Shown in pieces: positions 9,973 to 18,625 of a stretch of 64,000 nucleotides of DNA; position 1 is the stretch's first letter; each line of letters opens with the position of its first letter. Below the pieces are notes generated by a model, which was not told where the DNA came from, ran no database searches, and worked only from the letters and a program-made list of their open reading frames with translations. Position numbers and translations under genes: made by a program. This stretch comes from Rhizobium sp. Q54 (lineage in GTDB: Bacteria; Pseudomonadota; Alphaproteobacteria; SHVZ01), in contig CAMBVS010000005.1 in the NCBI GenBank assembly GCA_945871425.1, forward strand, positions 26,206 to 90,205, written 5' to 3'.

Positions 9973-10458
9973 TTGCGGTTTCAGGAACAAGGCGCGAATT
10001 TCGGCGATGCCGCGCCAACGGGACGCCTCGCCCAGCTGCTCGCCTATTGGCAGCGACTGAAGCCGGACGGATTGCCGTTGCGCCGCGACATCGACCTGAT
10101 GGGCATGAACCCCGCCATCCTGCCGCATGTCTTCATGGTCGACGTCCTCGATGGCGGGCAGCGGTTCCGCTGGCGCTTCATCGGCGCCCATATCGTCAGG
10201 CATGCCGGGACCGACGATACCGGGCTCGACCTCGACATCAGCGTCACCCCGCATATGCGCTCGACCATCATCGGCCACTATCAGCAGGTGGTGCGCGAGC
10301 GCCGGCCGCTGTGCCATCGCGGCAATTTCGTCGGCCGCGACCGCCGCAACTATCACTACGAACGGCTTCTGCTTCCGGTACTGGCCGACGACGGGGCCTC
10401 CATCGACACCGTCCTCGGCGGCGCGGTGTTCGCGGCGGAGGCACACACATTGCCGTGA
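9973..10458 (+). CDS. PAS_5-family PAS domain protein (tandem copy A)
   Basis: A 161-aa single-domain protein with the pattern of the PAS_5 family found in alphaproteobacteria: LAYWQRLKPDGLPLRRDIDL near the N-terminus, then the core LDGGQRFRWRFIGAHIV and IGHYQQVVRERRPLCHRG. No output domain is attached. Cofactor and signal are unknown. It starts at a TTG, 12 bases after the bcp stop, with GGAG six bases or so upstream; no ATG fits the conserved N-terminus. It is probably transcribed with glnE and bcp. The next gene is a close paralogue (roughly 60% identical by eye), so this is a tandem duplication. Confidence 0.85.
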   Translation: MRFQEQGANFGDAAPTGRLAQLLAYWQRLKPDGLPLRRDIDLMGMNPAILPHVFMVDVLDGGQRFRWRFIGAHIVRHAGTDDTGLDLDISVTPHMRSTIIGHYQQVVRERRPLCHRGNFVGRDRRNYHYERLLLPVLADDGASIDTVLGGAVFAAEAHTLP

Positions 10459-10570
10459 CCGTCCAGGCCGGGCTGCCCAGGTCCGTGCACCTGAGTTAAG
10501 TCCGCGTTAAGCTCCGGAGCACCAGCTTCCACCGCTCTCGAGTCACGGCGGGACGCCGCAGGAGCTATCG

Positions 10571-11065
10571 TTGCCTGAAGCGAGATCGCGCAATTTCCGG
10601 AGCCGGGACTCGATCTTCGAGGAGATCGAGCCCCCGGGCAAGCTCGCCACGCTCCTCGCCTTCTGGCGGGGTCTCGTTCCGTCGGGCCTGCCGGGACGCC
10701 AGCACCTCGATCCGATCGCGATCGGAACGGCATTGCTTCCCTACGTCTTCCTCGCCGACGTCCTCGACGGCGGCCAGCGGTTCCGCTGGCGGCTGGTCGG
10801 AACGCACATCGTCGACCATGCCGGCATCGACGATACCGGCAAGGAACTCGGCGCCACGGTCGCACCGGGCACGCGCGATGCCATCATCGGCCACTATCGC
10901 CAAGTCGCACGGGACCGGCAGCCGCTCTGCCATCGCAGCGGGTTCGTCGACCAGGATGGACGGGTCTACCGCTACGACCGGCTCCTGCTGCCGATGGCCT
11001 CGGACGGCGTCACCGTCGACATGATCCTCGGCGGCGCCGTCTTCGGGCAGCTCAGATCCTCCTGA
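10571..11065 (+). CDS. PAS_5-family PAS domain protein (tandem copy B)
   Basis: A 164-aa paralogue of the preceding gene. It shares the blocks VLDGGQRFRWR, GHYRQVARDRQPLCHR and LLLPMASDGVTVDMILGGAV. It has a more arginine-rich N-terminus before LATLLAFWRGLVPSGLPGRQ. It also starts at a TTG, with GGAG six bases upstream (10561-10564). The 112-bp gap from copy A shows no clear promoter or terminator. Sensor function is inferred from the fold only; the ligand and partner are unknown. It ends two bases before the convergent TRAP permease stop. Confidence 0.85.
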   Translation: MPEARSRNFRSRDSIFEEIEPPGKLATLLAFWRGLVPSGLPGRQHLDPIAIGTALLPYVFLADVLDGGQRFRWRLVGTHIVDHAGIDDTGKELGATVAPGTRDAIIGHYRQVARDRQPLCHRSGFVDQDGRVYRYDRLLLPMASDGVTVDMILGGAVFGQLRSS

Positions 11066-11066
11066 C

Positions 11067-13250
11067 CTAGCCGCTCGCCGTCCTCGGTGCGCGGCCCGCC
11101 GCGACGATCTGACGGATGAGGATGGGGCTCGCCACCGCAAGGCCGGCGAGCGTGCTCGGCAGGCCGGGCGCGATGGTCGGCAATGCCGCGATGCCGAGGA
11201 TGATCCGCTCCCACGCAGCGAGCGGCGCCAAGGCGTAGCCACCGAAAGCCGCTGACAGCAACACGATGCCGGCAGCGCAGCCGAGCGTCGTCATGATGAA
11301 GTCCGGCCAGTTGAACTCCGGCGTCACGATCAGCATCGCCGGCCCGTAGACGAAGACGAAGGGCACCAGAACCTTGCCGAGGCCGAGCCGAAACGCCGTG
11401 TTGCCGGTCTTGAACGGATCCGCCCCGGCCATGCTGGCGCCGGCATAGGCGGCGAGCGCAACCGGAGGGGTGATGTCGGCGAGCACGCCGTAATAGAAGA
11501 CGAAGAAGTGCGCCACGATCGGCTGCACGCCCAGCATCACCAGCGCCGGGGCCGATACCGTCACCATGATGATGTAGTTGGCCGTCGTCGGCACGCCGCA
11601 GCCCAGCAGAACGCAGACGAGTCCGGTCAGGATCAGCGTGAAGAAGAGAGCGACGCCCTTGTCCGTCATCAGCCCCGTCGGCATCAGCGACAGGACGACG
11701 TCGCCGAGCTGGGCTGCGAACGAGGTGACGATGAACGACAGCTTGAAGCCGACGCCGGTCAAGGTGACGATGCCGACGATGATGCCGACGGTCGCCGCCG
11801 CCGCGCCGACCGAGATCGCGTATTTGGCGCCGACGACGAAGGCGTCGATGAGGTCGACGACGCGGGCACGGCCCTCGTCGGAGGCGAGCCCGGCGCGCAC
11901 GGCCAGCACGATCACGACGGCGATCATCGGCAACGCGAAGGCGAGCATGGTGGTGACCCCGGCAGCGATCGAGGCGACCAGCGCCGCGAAGTAGCCGATG
12001 GTGATCACGGGCGAGCGGCCGAGGCCGACGACGAGGCAGGAGGTGATGCCCCAGAACGCGGCGAGATAGGGCGTGAAGCCCGAGAACAAGATGAGCAGCA
12101 GCGAGAGGAGCGGCATCACCGTCTGCCAGCCGGTCCTCAAGACCTCCATCGCGTCCGGAAGCTCGTCGGGGCGAAGCCCGCGCATGCCGGTGCGCTTGGC
12201 CTCGAAATGCACCTGGCAGAAGACGCCGAAGAAATGCATGAAGGCAGGCACGATCGCCGCCAGGATCACGGTGGTGTAGGAGACGTTCAGGAACTCGACC
12301 ATGAGGAAGGCGGCGGCGCCCATGATCGGGGGCGTGATCTGCCCGCCGGTGGACGCGGTCGATTCGACCGCCGCGGCGAAGTGCCGGGGATAGCCGAGGC
12401 GGATCATCGCCGGAATGGTGAGCGAGCCCACGGTCACGGTATTGGCGATCGACGAGCCCGAGATCATGCCGAACAGCGCCGAGCCGAAGATCGAGACCTT
12501 GGCAGGCCCGCCGGCATATCGCCCGGCGACGCAGGACGCCAGGTCGATGAACAGCTTGCCGAGCCCGATCCGCGTCGCCAGCACGCCGAACAGCACGTAG
12601 TGGAAGACGTATGTCGCGACCACGCCGAGGGCGATGCCGTAGATCCCCTGGCTGGTGAGATAGAGGTGGTTGACGATGTTCGACCAGCTGGCGCCCGGAT
12701 GCTGAAGGATGCCCGGCATCGACGGACCGAAGTAGGCGTAGAGCATGACCAGCATGGCGATGATCGGCAGCGGCCAGCCGACGCCGCGCCGCGTCGCCTC
12801 GAGCAGCACGACGATCAGCACGGTTCCCATCGCGACGTCGATGAGGAGCGGATTGCCGACGCGGAAGGCGAGATCGGCGAAGATCCAGGGTACGTAGAGG
12901 CTGGCGACAGCCGAGGCCGCCGCCAGCCCCCAGTCGAGCAGCGAGATCCCGCCCGGCCGCCACCAGACCGACTCGGCCATCCGGTCCTGATCCGCTTTCC
13001 GCGCGGAAAAGACCAGGAAGATGAGGCCGATGACGAAGGCCATATGGATGCCGCGATGAGTGGTCTCGCGCAGCAGGCCGAACCCGGCGGTGTAGTAGTG
13101 GAAACCCGACAGCGTCAGCAGCAGGCCGGCGACGATCCAGGCGGTGCCCGGGCGCAATGGCCGGAACCGCATCTCCGGATCGAATTTCTCCTCGAGCGAG
13201 CGGCCCTCGACCGGCACGGTGGGAATGGCGGTGGACATGGGCAGGCTCAT
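11067..13250 (-). CDS. TRAP transporter fused permease, 4TM/12TM type
   Basis: A 727-aa membrane protein that fuses the small (DctQ-like) and large (DctM-like) TRAP permease subunits, as is usual for TAXI-type systems. The central region carries the DctM signature (GGQITPPIMGAAAFLMVEF, residues ~305-325) and a second related repeat (VLLGCGVPTTANYIIM). Many hydrophobic helices run to the C-terminus. TRAP systems are driven by ion gradients, usually sodium, not ATP. It is the downstream gene of a pair with the TAXI binding protein, separated by a hairpin with a T-run. The ATG at 13250 has a weak ribosome site; the ATG at 13238 is an alternative. The substrate is unknown; dicarboxylates and amino acids are known for relatives. 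Confidence 0.93.
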   Translation of the reverse strand: MSLPMSTAIPTVPVEGRSLEEKFDPEMRFRPLRPGTAWIVAGLLLTLSGFHYYTAGFGLLRETTHRGIHMAFVIGLIFLVFSARKADQDRMAESVWWRPGGISLLDWGLAAASAVASLYVPWIFADLAFRVGNPLLIDVAMGTVLIVVLLEATRRGVGWPLPIIAMLVMLYAYFGPSMPGILQHPGASWSNIVNHLYLTSQGIYGIALGVVATYVFHYVLFGVLATRIGLGKLFIDLASCVAGRYAGGPAKVSIFGSALFGMISGSSIANTVTVGSLTIPAMIRLGYPRHFAAAVESTASTGGQITPPIMGAAAFLMVEFLNVSYTTVILAAIVPAFMHFFGVFCQVHFEAKRTGMRGLRPDELPDAMEVLRTGWQTVMPLLSLLLILFSGFTPYLAAFWGITSCLVVGLGRSPVITIGYFAALVASIAAGVTTMLAFALPMIAVVIVLAVRAGLASDEGRARVVDLIDAFVVGAKYAISVGAAAATVGIIVGIVTLTGVGFKLSFIVTSFAAQLGDVVLSLMPTGLMTDKGVALFFTLILTGLVCVLLGCGVPTTANYIIMVTVSAPALVMLGVQPIVAHFFVFYYGVLADITPPVALAAYAGASMAGADPFKTGNTAFRLGLGKVLVPFVFVYGPAMLIVTPEFNWPDFIMTTLGCAAGIVLLSAAFGGYALAPLAAWERIILGIAALPTIAPGLPSTLAGLAVASPILIRQIVAAGRAPRTASG

Positions 13251-13265
13251 CGGGCGGAAGAGATC

Positions 13266-13307
13266 GGAAAAAGAAGGCCCCTCGCCCGCGGCTGCGAGGG
13301 AGGGGCC
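13266..13307 (-). terminator. Intercistronic attenuator/terminator between TRAP genes
   Basis: On the minus strand a GC-rich hairpin (13276-13307; arms GGCCCC...GGGGCC continuing into CTCGC/GCGAG with a small bulge) is followed at once by TTCTTTTTCC (13266-13275). This is the shape of a rho-independent terminator. It sits after the binding-protein gene and before the permease gene, so it probably lets only part of the transcripts continue, giving more binding protein than permease. Confidence 0.7.
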
Positions 13308-13334
13308 GGTCGACGGCGACGATCGAAAGGCGGC

Positions 13335-14309
13335 TTACTTGATCAGGCCGGCTTCCTTGTAGAACTTCTCGGCGCCCGGATGCAGCGGCACGCTCGGACC
13401 GGCGAGCGCGGTTTCCTTGCGGATCGACTTGCCTTTGGCGTGGCCGGCGTCGAGCGCGGCGCGGGTCTTGTCGCTCCACAGGCCCTTGGTGACTTCGTAG
13501 ACCACCGCCTCCGGCACCTTGACCGAGGTGATCCATTGCGCACCGACCGCCAGCGTCTTGGCTGCGGCCGCGCCCTTGTAGGTGTTGGCCGGGATCTCGT
13601 CGCGGGCGAAGAACGTGTACTTCTTCAGGATCGCGTCGGCCTGCGGGCCGTCGATCGGCACGATGTCGATGCCGGGGCCGGCCGCCGCCAGCTCGGTGAT
13701 GGCGCTGGTGGGGTAGCCGCCGACGAAGATGAAGGCGTCCATGCCGCCGTCCCGCATCTTCTCCGCCGCCTGGTTCGGCTTCAGGTAGTCGGCCTTGACG
13801 TCCTTCTCGGAGAGGCCCCAGCCCTCGAGGATGATCTTGGCGTCGACCAGCGTGCCCGAGCCCGGCTCGTCGAGCGAGACGCGCTTGCCCTTGAGGTCGG
13901 CGACCGTCTTGATGTTGGCGCTCTTCGCCGCCACCAGATGGATGCTCTCCGGGTAGAGATTGGCGATGAAGCGGAGATCGGCGTTCTTCTCCTTGCCTTC
14001 GAACAGGCCGGTGCCCGAGAAAGCCCAGTAGGTGACATCGGCCTGGGCGAAGCCGGACTCGAGCGCGCCCGACTGGATGCCGTTGATGTTGGCGACCGAG
14101 CCGTTCGACGCCTGCGCGGTCAGCAACAGGCGGGGCGGGCTGGAGACGGCGTTGGCGATCAGGCCGCCCACCGGATAGTAGGTGCCGGCGGTGCCGCCGG
14201 TGCCAATGCGGAAGAAGGCGGGCGCCTGGGCGAAGGCGTCACGGCCGATCAGGGCGGCCGCCGCGGCGCCGGCGGCCGTCAGGGCGAAGTCGCGTCGGGT
14301 CAAGCGCAT
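13335..14309 (-). CDS. TAXI-family TRAP transporter solute-binding protein
   Basis: Periplasmic receptor of the TRAP system, 324 aa. The N-terminus MRLTRRDFALTAAGAAAAA has a twin-arginine motif followed by a hydrophobic stretch and a cleavage site near DAFAQA, so export by Tat is likely. The mature start FFRIGTGGTAGTYYPVGGLI is the hallmark of the TAXI family (TIGR02122). The ATG at 14309 is chosen because AGGAGAG stands 5-6 bases upstream; the frame is open further upstream but would bury the signal. The ligand is unknown. It precedes the fused permease on the same strand. Confidence 0.94.
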   Translation of the reverse strand: MRLTRRDFALTAAGAAAAALIGRDAFAQAPAFFRIGTGGTAGTYYPVGGLIANAVSSPPRLLLTAQASNGSVANINGIQSGALESGFAQADVTYWAFSGTGLFEGKEKNADLRFIANLYPESIHLVAAKSANIKTVADLKGKRVSLDEPGSGTLVDAKIILEGWGLSEKDVKADYLKPNQAAEKMRDGGMDAFIFVGGYPTSAITELAAAGPGIDIVPIDGPQADAILKKYTFFARDEIPANTYKGAAAAKTLAVGAQWITSVKVPEAVVYEVTKGLWSDKTRAALDAGHAKGKSIRKETALAGPSVPLHPGAEKFYKEAGLIK

Positions 14310-14397
14310 GGATCTCTCCTCGGGAGGGGACGGGGGCGAACTGGCGTCAGTCTCATCCGCCGGGCTGTCGGATTTCAAGCCGGAGACCGAAGATAAA

Positions 14398-15558
14398 TCA
14401 GTCTTCGCTTCCCTTCCGGAACGGCGAGAGCTCCATCAGCCGCTGGATCTCGCGGGCGACATGGGCCCGCTCGCGCTTCAGCGCATCGGCGACGGGCTTG
14501 GCCAGACGCGGATCGAAGATGTGGTGCAGGCTGTAGGTCGCGGTCGGAAGATATCCGCGCTGGATCTTGTGCGGGCCCTGGGCGCCAGCTTCGACCCGCT
14601 TCAGGCCATGCTCGATCGCGAAGTCGATGGCGCGGTAGTAGCACGCCTCGAAATGCAGGAACCTGTAGTCCCCGTCGGCGCCCCAGTTGCGGCCGTAGAG
14701 CGTGTCGGTGCCGAGCAGGTTGAGCGCGCCGGCGATCATCCTGCCGCCGGCCTCGCCGACGATCATCACCACGCGGTCGGCCATGGTCTCGCCGAGGCGG
14801 AGGAAGAACGCCTCGTTGAGGTAGGCATGCGCCCATTTGCGGTCGACAGTGTCGAGATAGTAGCGGTGGAAGGTCCGCCAATGGCGTTCCTCGATCTCTT
14901 TGCCGGTCAGCGCACGGACGACGATGCCGCTGTCGGCGACCTCGCGCCGCTCCTTCCTGAGCGTCTTCCGCTTGCGCGACGACAGCGCTTCCAGGAAGTC
15001 CTCGAAGCTCTCGTAGCCCTCGTTGGTCCAGTGGAACTGCAGCCCGGTACGCCTGAGCCATCCGGCCTCGCCGAGCTCGGTCCACTCGGCCTCGGTCGGG
15101 AAGGTGATGTGGACCGACGACGCCCGCCGCTTCTCGGCAAGCGTCCGCGACGCCTCGGCGAGCTGGGCCAGGAGACCGGGGTCGGCGCCGGGCCTGAGCA
15201 GGAAGCGCCGGCCGGTCGCCGGCGTGAACGGAACCGCGATCTGGAGCTTCGGGTAGTAGCGGCCGCCGGCCTGGATATAGGCCTCGGCCCAGCCATGGTC
15301 GAAGACGTATTCGCCCTGCGAATGGCTCTTGAGATAGGCGGGGACGACGCCGAGCAGGGCACCGGCATCGTCGGTCGCGACCAGGTGCTGGGGCAGCCAG
15401 CCGGTCTCCGGCGAACAGCTGCCGGATACCTCGAGCGCGCTCAAGAAGGCGTGCGACAGGAACGGATTGTCCGCCCCGGCGCAGGCATCCCAGTCGGCCG
15501 CCGCAATCGCGGCGACACTTTCGACGACGCGGACGGTCACCTGTCCGTCGCCGTCCAT
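14398..15558 (-). CDS. FemAB-like / COG3146 GNAT-fold N-acetyltransferase
   Basis: A 386-aa protein of the COG3146 (peptidogalycan biosynthesis/recognition, FemAB_like) family. It shows the N-terminal family pattern NPFLSHAFLSALEVSG, the middle block FDHGWAEAYIQAGGRYYPK and the C-terminal GAQGPHKIQRGYLPT. All are conserved in this large alphaproteobacterial group. The fold is a double GNAT like that of Fem peptidyl transferases, but the true substrate of this branch is not known to me. The ATG at 15558 lies six bases beyond the stop of the ridA-like gene, so the two are probably co-transcribed. No signal peptide is seen. Confidence 0.88.
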   Translation of the reverse strand: MDGDGQVTVRVVESVAAIAAADWDACAGADNPFLSHAFLSALEVSGSCSPETGWLPQHLVATDDAGALLGVVPAYLKSHSQGEYVFDHGWAEAYIQAGGRYYPKLQIAVPFTPATGRRFLLRPGADPGLLAQLAEASRTLAEKRRASSVHITFPTEAEWTELGEAGWLRRTGLQFHWTNEGYESFEDFLEALSSRKRKTLRKERREVADSGIVVRALTGKEIEERHWRTFHRYYLDTVDRKWAHAYLNEAFFLRLGETMADRVVMIVGEAGGRMIAGALNLLGTDTLYGRNWGADGDYRFLHFEACYYRAIDFAIEHGLKRVEAGAQGPHKIQRGYLPTATYSLHHIFDPRLAKPVADALKRERAHVAREIQRLMELSPFRKGSED

Positions 15559-15563
15559 GGCGG

Positions 15564-16031
15564 CTACAGCAGCTCGAAGGTGCCCTCGACCTCGGCGGCC
15601 ACGCCCAAGGGCAGCGCATTGGTGCCGACGGCGACGCGGGCATGACGGCCGAGATCGCCGAACACCTGCACCATCAGGTCCGACGCACCGTTGACCACCT
15701 TCGGCTGGTCCCTGAAGCCGGTCGTGCACTGGACGAATCCGACCAGCTTCAACACACGACCGACCTTGTCGAGGTTGCCGCCGCAGGCGGCCTTGGCCTG
15801 CGCGATCAGGTTGAGCCCGCAGAGGCGCGCCGCCGCGGCGCCGTCCTCGATCGAGAGGTCCTGGCCGACCGTGCCGACATACTTGATCTGGCCGTTCAGC
15901 ACCGGAATCTGGCCGGCGACGAACAGCAGGCGGCCGGAAATGGTGTAGGGAACGTAGTTGGCCGCCGGCGCCGCCGGCTTCGGCAGCTCGATCTTCAGTT
16001 CCTTCAGCCTCGCCTCGATGCGCCCGGACAT
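15564..16031 (-). CDS. RidA/YjgF-family protein
   Basis: A 155-aa member of the RidA superfamily; canonical members hydrolyse reactive enamine/imine intermediates from PLP enzymes. The C-terminal block HARVAVGTNALPLGVAAEVE contains the family arginine and the ...LP...EVE ending. The variant is slightly longer than E. coli RidA (128 aa), matching the COG0251 subgroup with an N-terminal extension of about 25 residues. ATG 16031 is preferred (AGGAG about 10 bases upstream) over an upstream in-frame codon at 16064. It is the first gene of a two-gene unit with the FemAB-like gene and divergent from the HerA-like ATPase. Confidence 0.9.
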   Translation of the reverse strand: MSGRIEARLKELKIELPKPAAPAANYVPYTISGRLLFVAGQIPVLNGQIKYVGTVGQDLSIEDGAAAARLCGLNLIAQAKAACGGNLDKVGRVLKLVGFVQCTTGFRDQPKVVNGASDLMVQVFGDLGRHARVAVGTNALPLGVAAEVEGTFELL

Positions 16032-16099
16032 GCGCCATGCTCCTTGAAACAGTTGGGCGCGCACGATATCCGCTTTGGGGCTGACGGGGAAAGCGAGGG

Positions 16100-17659
16100 A
16101 TGTCGATGGCCGAACCGATCCTGATCGGGCGTGGGAAAGCGCCGGTGCATCTGCTGCCGGCCATGGCCAACCGCCATGGGCTGATCGCCGGCGCCACCGG
16201 CACCGGCAAGACCGCCACCCTCCAGGGCCTGGCCGAGGGCCTGTCCGCCGCCGGCGTGCCGGTCTTCGTCGCCGACGTGAAGGGCGACCTCGCGGGGCTC
16301 AGCCAGCCCGGCCGCGGCGACGCCAGGCTGATGGAGCGGGCGAAGACCACCGGACCCGCCGGATACCGCCCGGCGGCCTTCCCGGTGCTGTTCTGGGACC
16401 TGCTGGGCAAGCAGGGCCATCCGCTGCGCGCCACCATCTCGGAGCTGGGCCCGCTCCTGCTCTCCCGCCTCCTCGGCCTGAACGAGGTGCAGGAGGGCGT
16501 TCTGGCGCTGGCCTTCAAGCTCGCCGACGACGAAGGGCTGCTGCTTCTCGACCTCAAGGACCTCCGCGCCCTCCTCCAGCACGTGGCCGAGCAGGCCGAC
16601 ACGCTGCGCGCCACCTATGGAATGGTGTCGGCACAATCGGTCGGCGCCATCCAGCGCGGTCTCCTGCAGCTGGAGGAGCAGGGCGGCCTCGCCTTCTTCG
16701 GCGAGCCGGCGCTCGACCTCAACGACCTGCTGCTGACGGATGCGCAAGGGCGGGGTGCCATCAACGTGCTGGCCGCCGACCAGCTGATGCAGCGGCCCCG
16801 GCTCTACGCCACCTTCCTCCTCTGGCTGCTCTCGGAGCTGTTCGAGGCGCTGCCCGAGGCCGGCGACCTGGAGAAGCCGAAGCTCGTCTTCTTCTTCGAC
16901 GAAGCGCATCTCCTGTTCAAGGATTCGAGCCCGGCACTGATCGAGAAGGTCGAGCAGGTGGTGCGCCTGATCCGCTCCAAGGGCGTCGGCGTCTTCTTCG
17001 TGACCCAGAGCCCGCTCGACCTGCCGGAAAGCGTGCTGGGTCAGCTCGGCAACCGCGTGCAGCACGCGCTCCGCGCCTTTACGCCGAAGGACCAGAAGAC
17101 CATCCGGGCCGTCGCCGAGACGTTCCGGGCGAGTCCCGGCCTCGACACCGAGAAGGCGATCTCCGAGCTGGCGATCGGCGAGGCGCTGGTCTCGATCCTG
17201 GACGAGCGCGGCACGCCGACGCCGGTGATGCGCACGCTGATCCGCCCGCCGGCCTCGCGCCTCGGCGCGATCACGCCGGACGAGCGCCGGGCGACGACCC
17301 AGATGAGCCCGGTCGGAACGCGCTACGACGAGACGGTCGACCGCGAGTCCGCCTTCGAGCAGCTCAGCCAGCCCGCGACGCCCCCGCCCGGCAGCAATCC
17401 CTGGGGCCGAGCTGCAGACGCCGTCGGCCTCCCCAATCCCTGGGGCACGCCGCGCGAGGCACCGTCAGCCCCGCGGGCACCCGGCACCCGCATCCCGAGC
17501 ACGCGCCTGCCGCCACGCCCGGCCCCGGCCGGCCGGCAGCGCCAGACCATTGCCGAGACGGCGGTGAAGAGCGTGGTCCGCTCAGTCAGCTCCTCGATCG
17601 GCTCGGCCATCGGCCGGCAGATCGTCAGGGGCGTGCTGGGATCGATCCTGAAGGGGTAG
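16100..17659 (+). CDS. HerA-like ATPase, DUF853 (YjgR) family
   Basis: A 519-aa ATPase of the DUF853/YjgR family, related to the HerA/FtsK helicase group. Walker A is GATGTGKT at residues 31-38, followed by the family motif [17 protein letters not shown]. Walker B is [12 protein letters not shown] near residue 260. A sensor-like block [21 protein letters not shown] follows around 295. The C-terminal third is proline-rich ([10 protein letters not shown]) and ends in a glycine/serine helix. The family function is still uncertain; DNA translocation is inferred from the fold. GAGGG lies just before the ATG at 16100; a second ATG at 16106 is possible. It is divergent from the ridA-like gene. Confidence 0.92.
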   Translation: MSMAEPILIGRGKAPVHLLPAMANRHGLIAGATGTGKTATLQGLAEGLSAAGVPVFVADVKGDLAGLSQPGRGDARLMERAKTTGPAGYRPAAFPVLFWDLLGKQGHPLRATISELGPLLLSRLLGLNEVQEGVLALAFKLADDEGLLLLDLKDLRALLQHVAEQADTLRATYGMVSAQSVGAIQRGLLQLEEQGGLAFFGEPALDLNDLLLTDAQGRGAINVLAADQLMQRPRLYATFLLWLLSELFEALPEAGDLEKPKLVFFFDEAHLLFKDSSPALIEKVEQVVRLIRSKGVGVFFVTQSPLDLPESVLGQLGNRVQHALRAFTPKDQKTIRAVAETFRASPGLDTEKAISELAIGEALVSILDERGTPTPVMRTLIRPPASRLGAITPDERRATTQMSPVGTRYDETVDRESAFEQLSQPATPPPGSNPWGRAADAVGLPNPWGTPREAPSAPRAPGTRIPSTRLPPRPAPAGRQRQTIAETAVKSVVRSVSSSIGSAIGRQIVRGVLGSILKG

Positions 17660-17668
17660 AGACCAGCC

Positions 17669-17800
17669 CTACTTCTTCTTGCCCGACGGAGCGCCGGCGC
17701 TCTTACCAGAGGAGAAGGTCGCCGCCGCGGCGGGTGCCTTGACCTTGGTCTGCTTCGGCTTCTTAGCTTCGCGATTGCTGCGCATCTGGCCTTTGGCCAT
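17669..17800 (-). CDS. Small basic protein of 43 aa, conserved hypothetical type
   Basis: A short gene: the product starts MAKGQMRSNREAKKPKQTK and ends in SGKKK. It is very rich in lysine and arginine with a central alanine stretch. Proteins starting MAKGQ-R-NREAKKPK are common as short hypothetical genes in alphaproteobacteria, as I recall; no function is known to me. A good ribosome site (GGGGGAG, 6-7 bases before the ATG) supports translation. A TATAAG -10-like element and a hairpin lie upstream. Its high positive charge suggests nucleic-acid or ribosome binding, but that is a guess. Confidence 0.72.
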   Translation of the reverse strand: MAKGQMRSNREAKKPKQTKVKAPAAAATFSSGKSAGAPSGKKK

Positions 17801-17820
17801 GTTCATCTCCCCCGGTTGAG

Positions 17821-17859
17821 GCCTCGCGACGAAGCGAGGCTGGTACCCTTGATCTTATA
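17821..17859 (-). promoter_or_regulatory. Leader hairpin and -10-like element before the 43-aa gene
   Basis: On the minus strand TATAAG (17859-17854) stands just after the stop codon of the cysteine-cluster gene. It is followed by a perfect 7-bp hairpin, GCCTCGC-N6-GCGAGGC (17821-17840), and then the ribosome site of the 43-aa gene. No -35 match was found at a normal distance. The hairpin has no T-run, so it is more likely a leader structure than a terminator. Confidence 0.4.
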
Positions 17860-17864
17860 GCCGC

Positions 17865-18212
17865 TTAGCGATCCTGCGTCCGGTTTTCCGGCGCCAGCGG
17901 CGGATATCCATAGTGGGTCCGCGCGATCGTGCAGGCGTCGTCGCCGGGAAGGCATGCCCGGCAGACGTCCGGCCGTACGTCATAGACCGAGCACGAGGTC
18001 GAGACACCGACCTCGCCCACCAGGGCCGTGCAGCGATCGCCCTCGCATCGCATCCGTCCGGACGCGTCGTCGACGAACGCCGGCGGAATCCGCGCCAGCG
18101 TCTCGTCGTCCTCGAGCGTGAACCTCGGCCACTCGGCCGAGTATGCACAGCACGCCCCGCAGCCCTGGCAGACGGAGACACCAACGTCCTCCGCCGGCCG
18201 GGCGTCGCTCAT
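17865..18212 (-). CDS. YkgJ-family cysteine-cluster protein
   Basis: A 115-aa protein of the YkgJ (CxxCxCC, UPF0153) family. The N-terminal cluster is C15, C18, C21, C22 in CQGCGACC. A second group of cysteines follows in RCEGDRCTALVG, SCSVYDVRPDVCRACL and DDAC. Such proteins probably bind zinc or an iron-sulfur cluster; the biochemical role is unknown. Its ATG overlaps the stop of the upstream DUF6481 gene by four bases (ATGA), showing translational coupling. A second, longer member of the family lies at 51243-51977. Confidence 0.88.
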   Translation of the reverse strand: MSDARPAEDVGVSVCQGCGACCAYSAEWPRFTLEDDETLARIPPAFVDDASGRMRCEGDRCTALVGEVGVSTSCSVYDVRPDVCRACLPGDDACTIARTHYGYPPLAPENRTQDR

Positions 18213-18553
18213 TTCCGGGCTTTGCGGGCGGCGTAACGGGCATCGCGGGCGGCCTTCTGCTCGGCCTCCAGCGCCACCTTCTTCGCGGCCTCCTCGGCGT
18301 CGCGAAGCACCTTCTCGGCCGCCCTCTTCTCGGCCTCGACGGCCTGGCGGGCCAGCTCCGCCTGACGCGCCACCTCGCGTTCGGCATTGCGCACCTCGCG
18401 GGCCGCCTGGATCGCCGCCCGGTTCGCCTGCCTGGCGACGACTTCGGGGTCGTCCGGCCCCGGCTTCGCCTTGAACTTCGCCAGCGCCTTCTTCTTGGCC
18501 TCTTCCGCAGACTTCAGCCGGTCGCTGAAGCTCTTTTCCTTAAAACCGCTCAT
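18209..18553 (-). CDS. DUF6481-family coiled-coil protein
   Basis: A 114-aa, highly charged protein rich in alanine, lysine, arginine and glutamate, predicted to be almost wholly helical or coiled coil. The start FKEKSFSDRLKSAEEAKKKA followed by PGPDDPEVVARQ matches the DUF6481 family of alphaproteobacteria. The function is unknown. The ribosome site GGAG lies a few bases before the ATG at 18553. It is coupled to the YkgJ-family gene by an ATGA overlap. No signal peptide or membrane segment is present. Confidence 0.82.
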   Translation of the reverse strand: MSGFKEKSFSDRLKSAEEAKKKALAKFKAKPGPDDPEVVARQANRAAIQAAREVRNAEREVARQAELARQAVEAEKRAAEKVLRDAEEAAKKVALEAEQKAARDARYAARKARK

Positions 18554-18625
18554 ATCGCTCCGTACCTCGTTTACGCCGCATCCGTCCGCGACGGCCGGCC
18601 TTGCCTCAAGCCACGCGCCCGGCTC

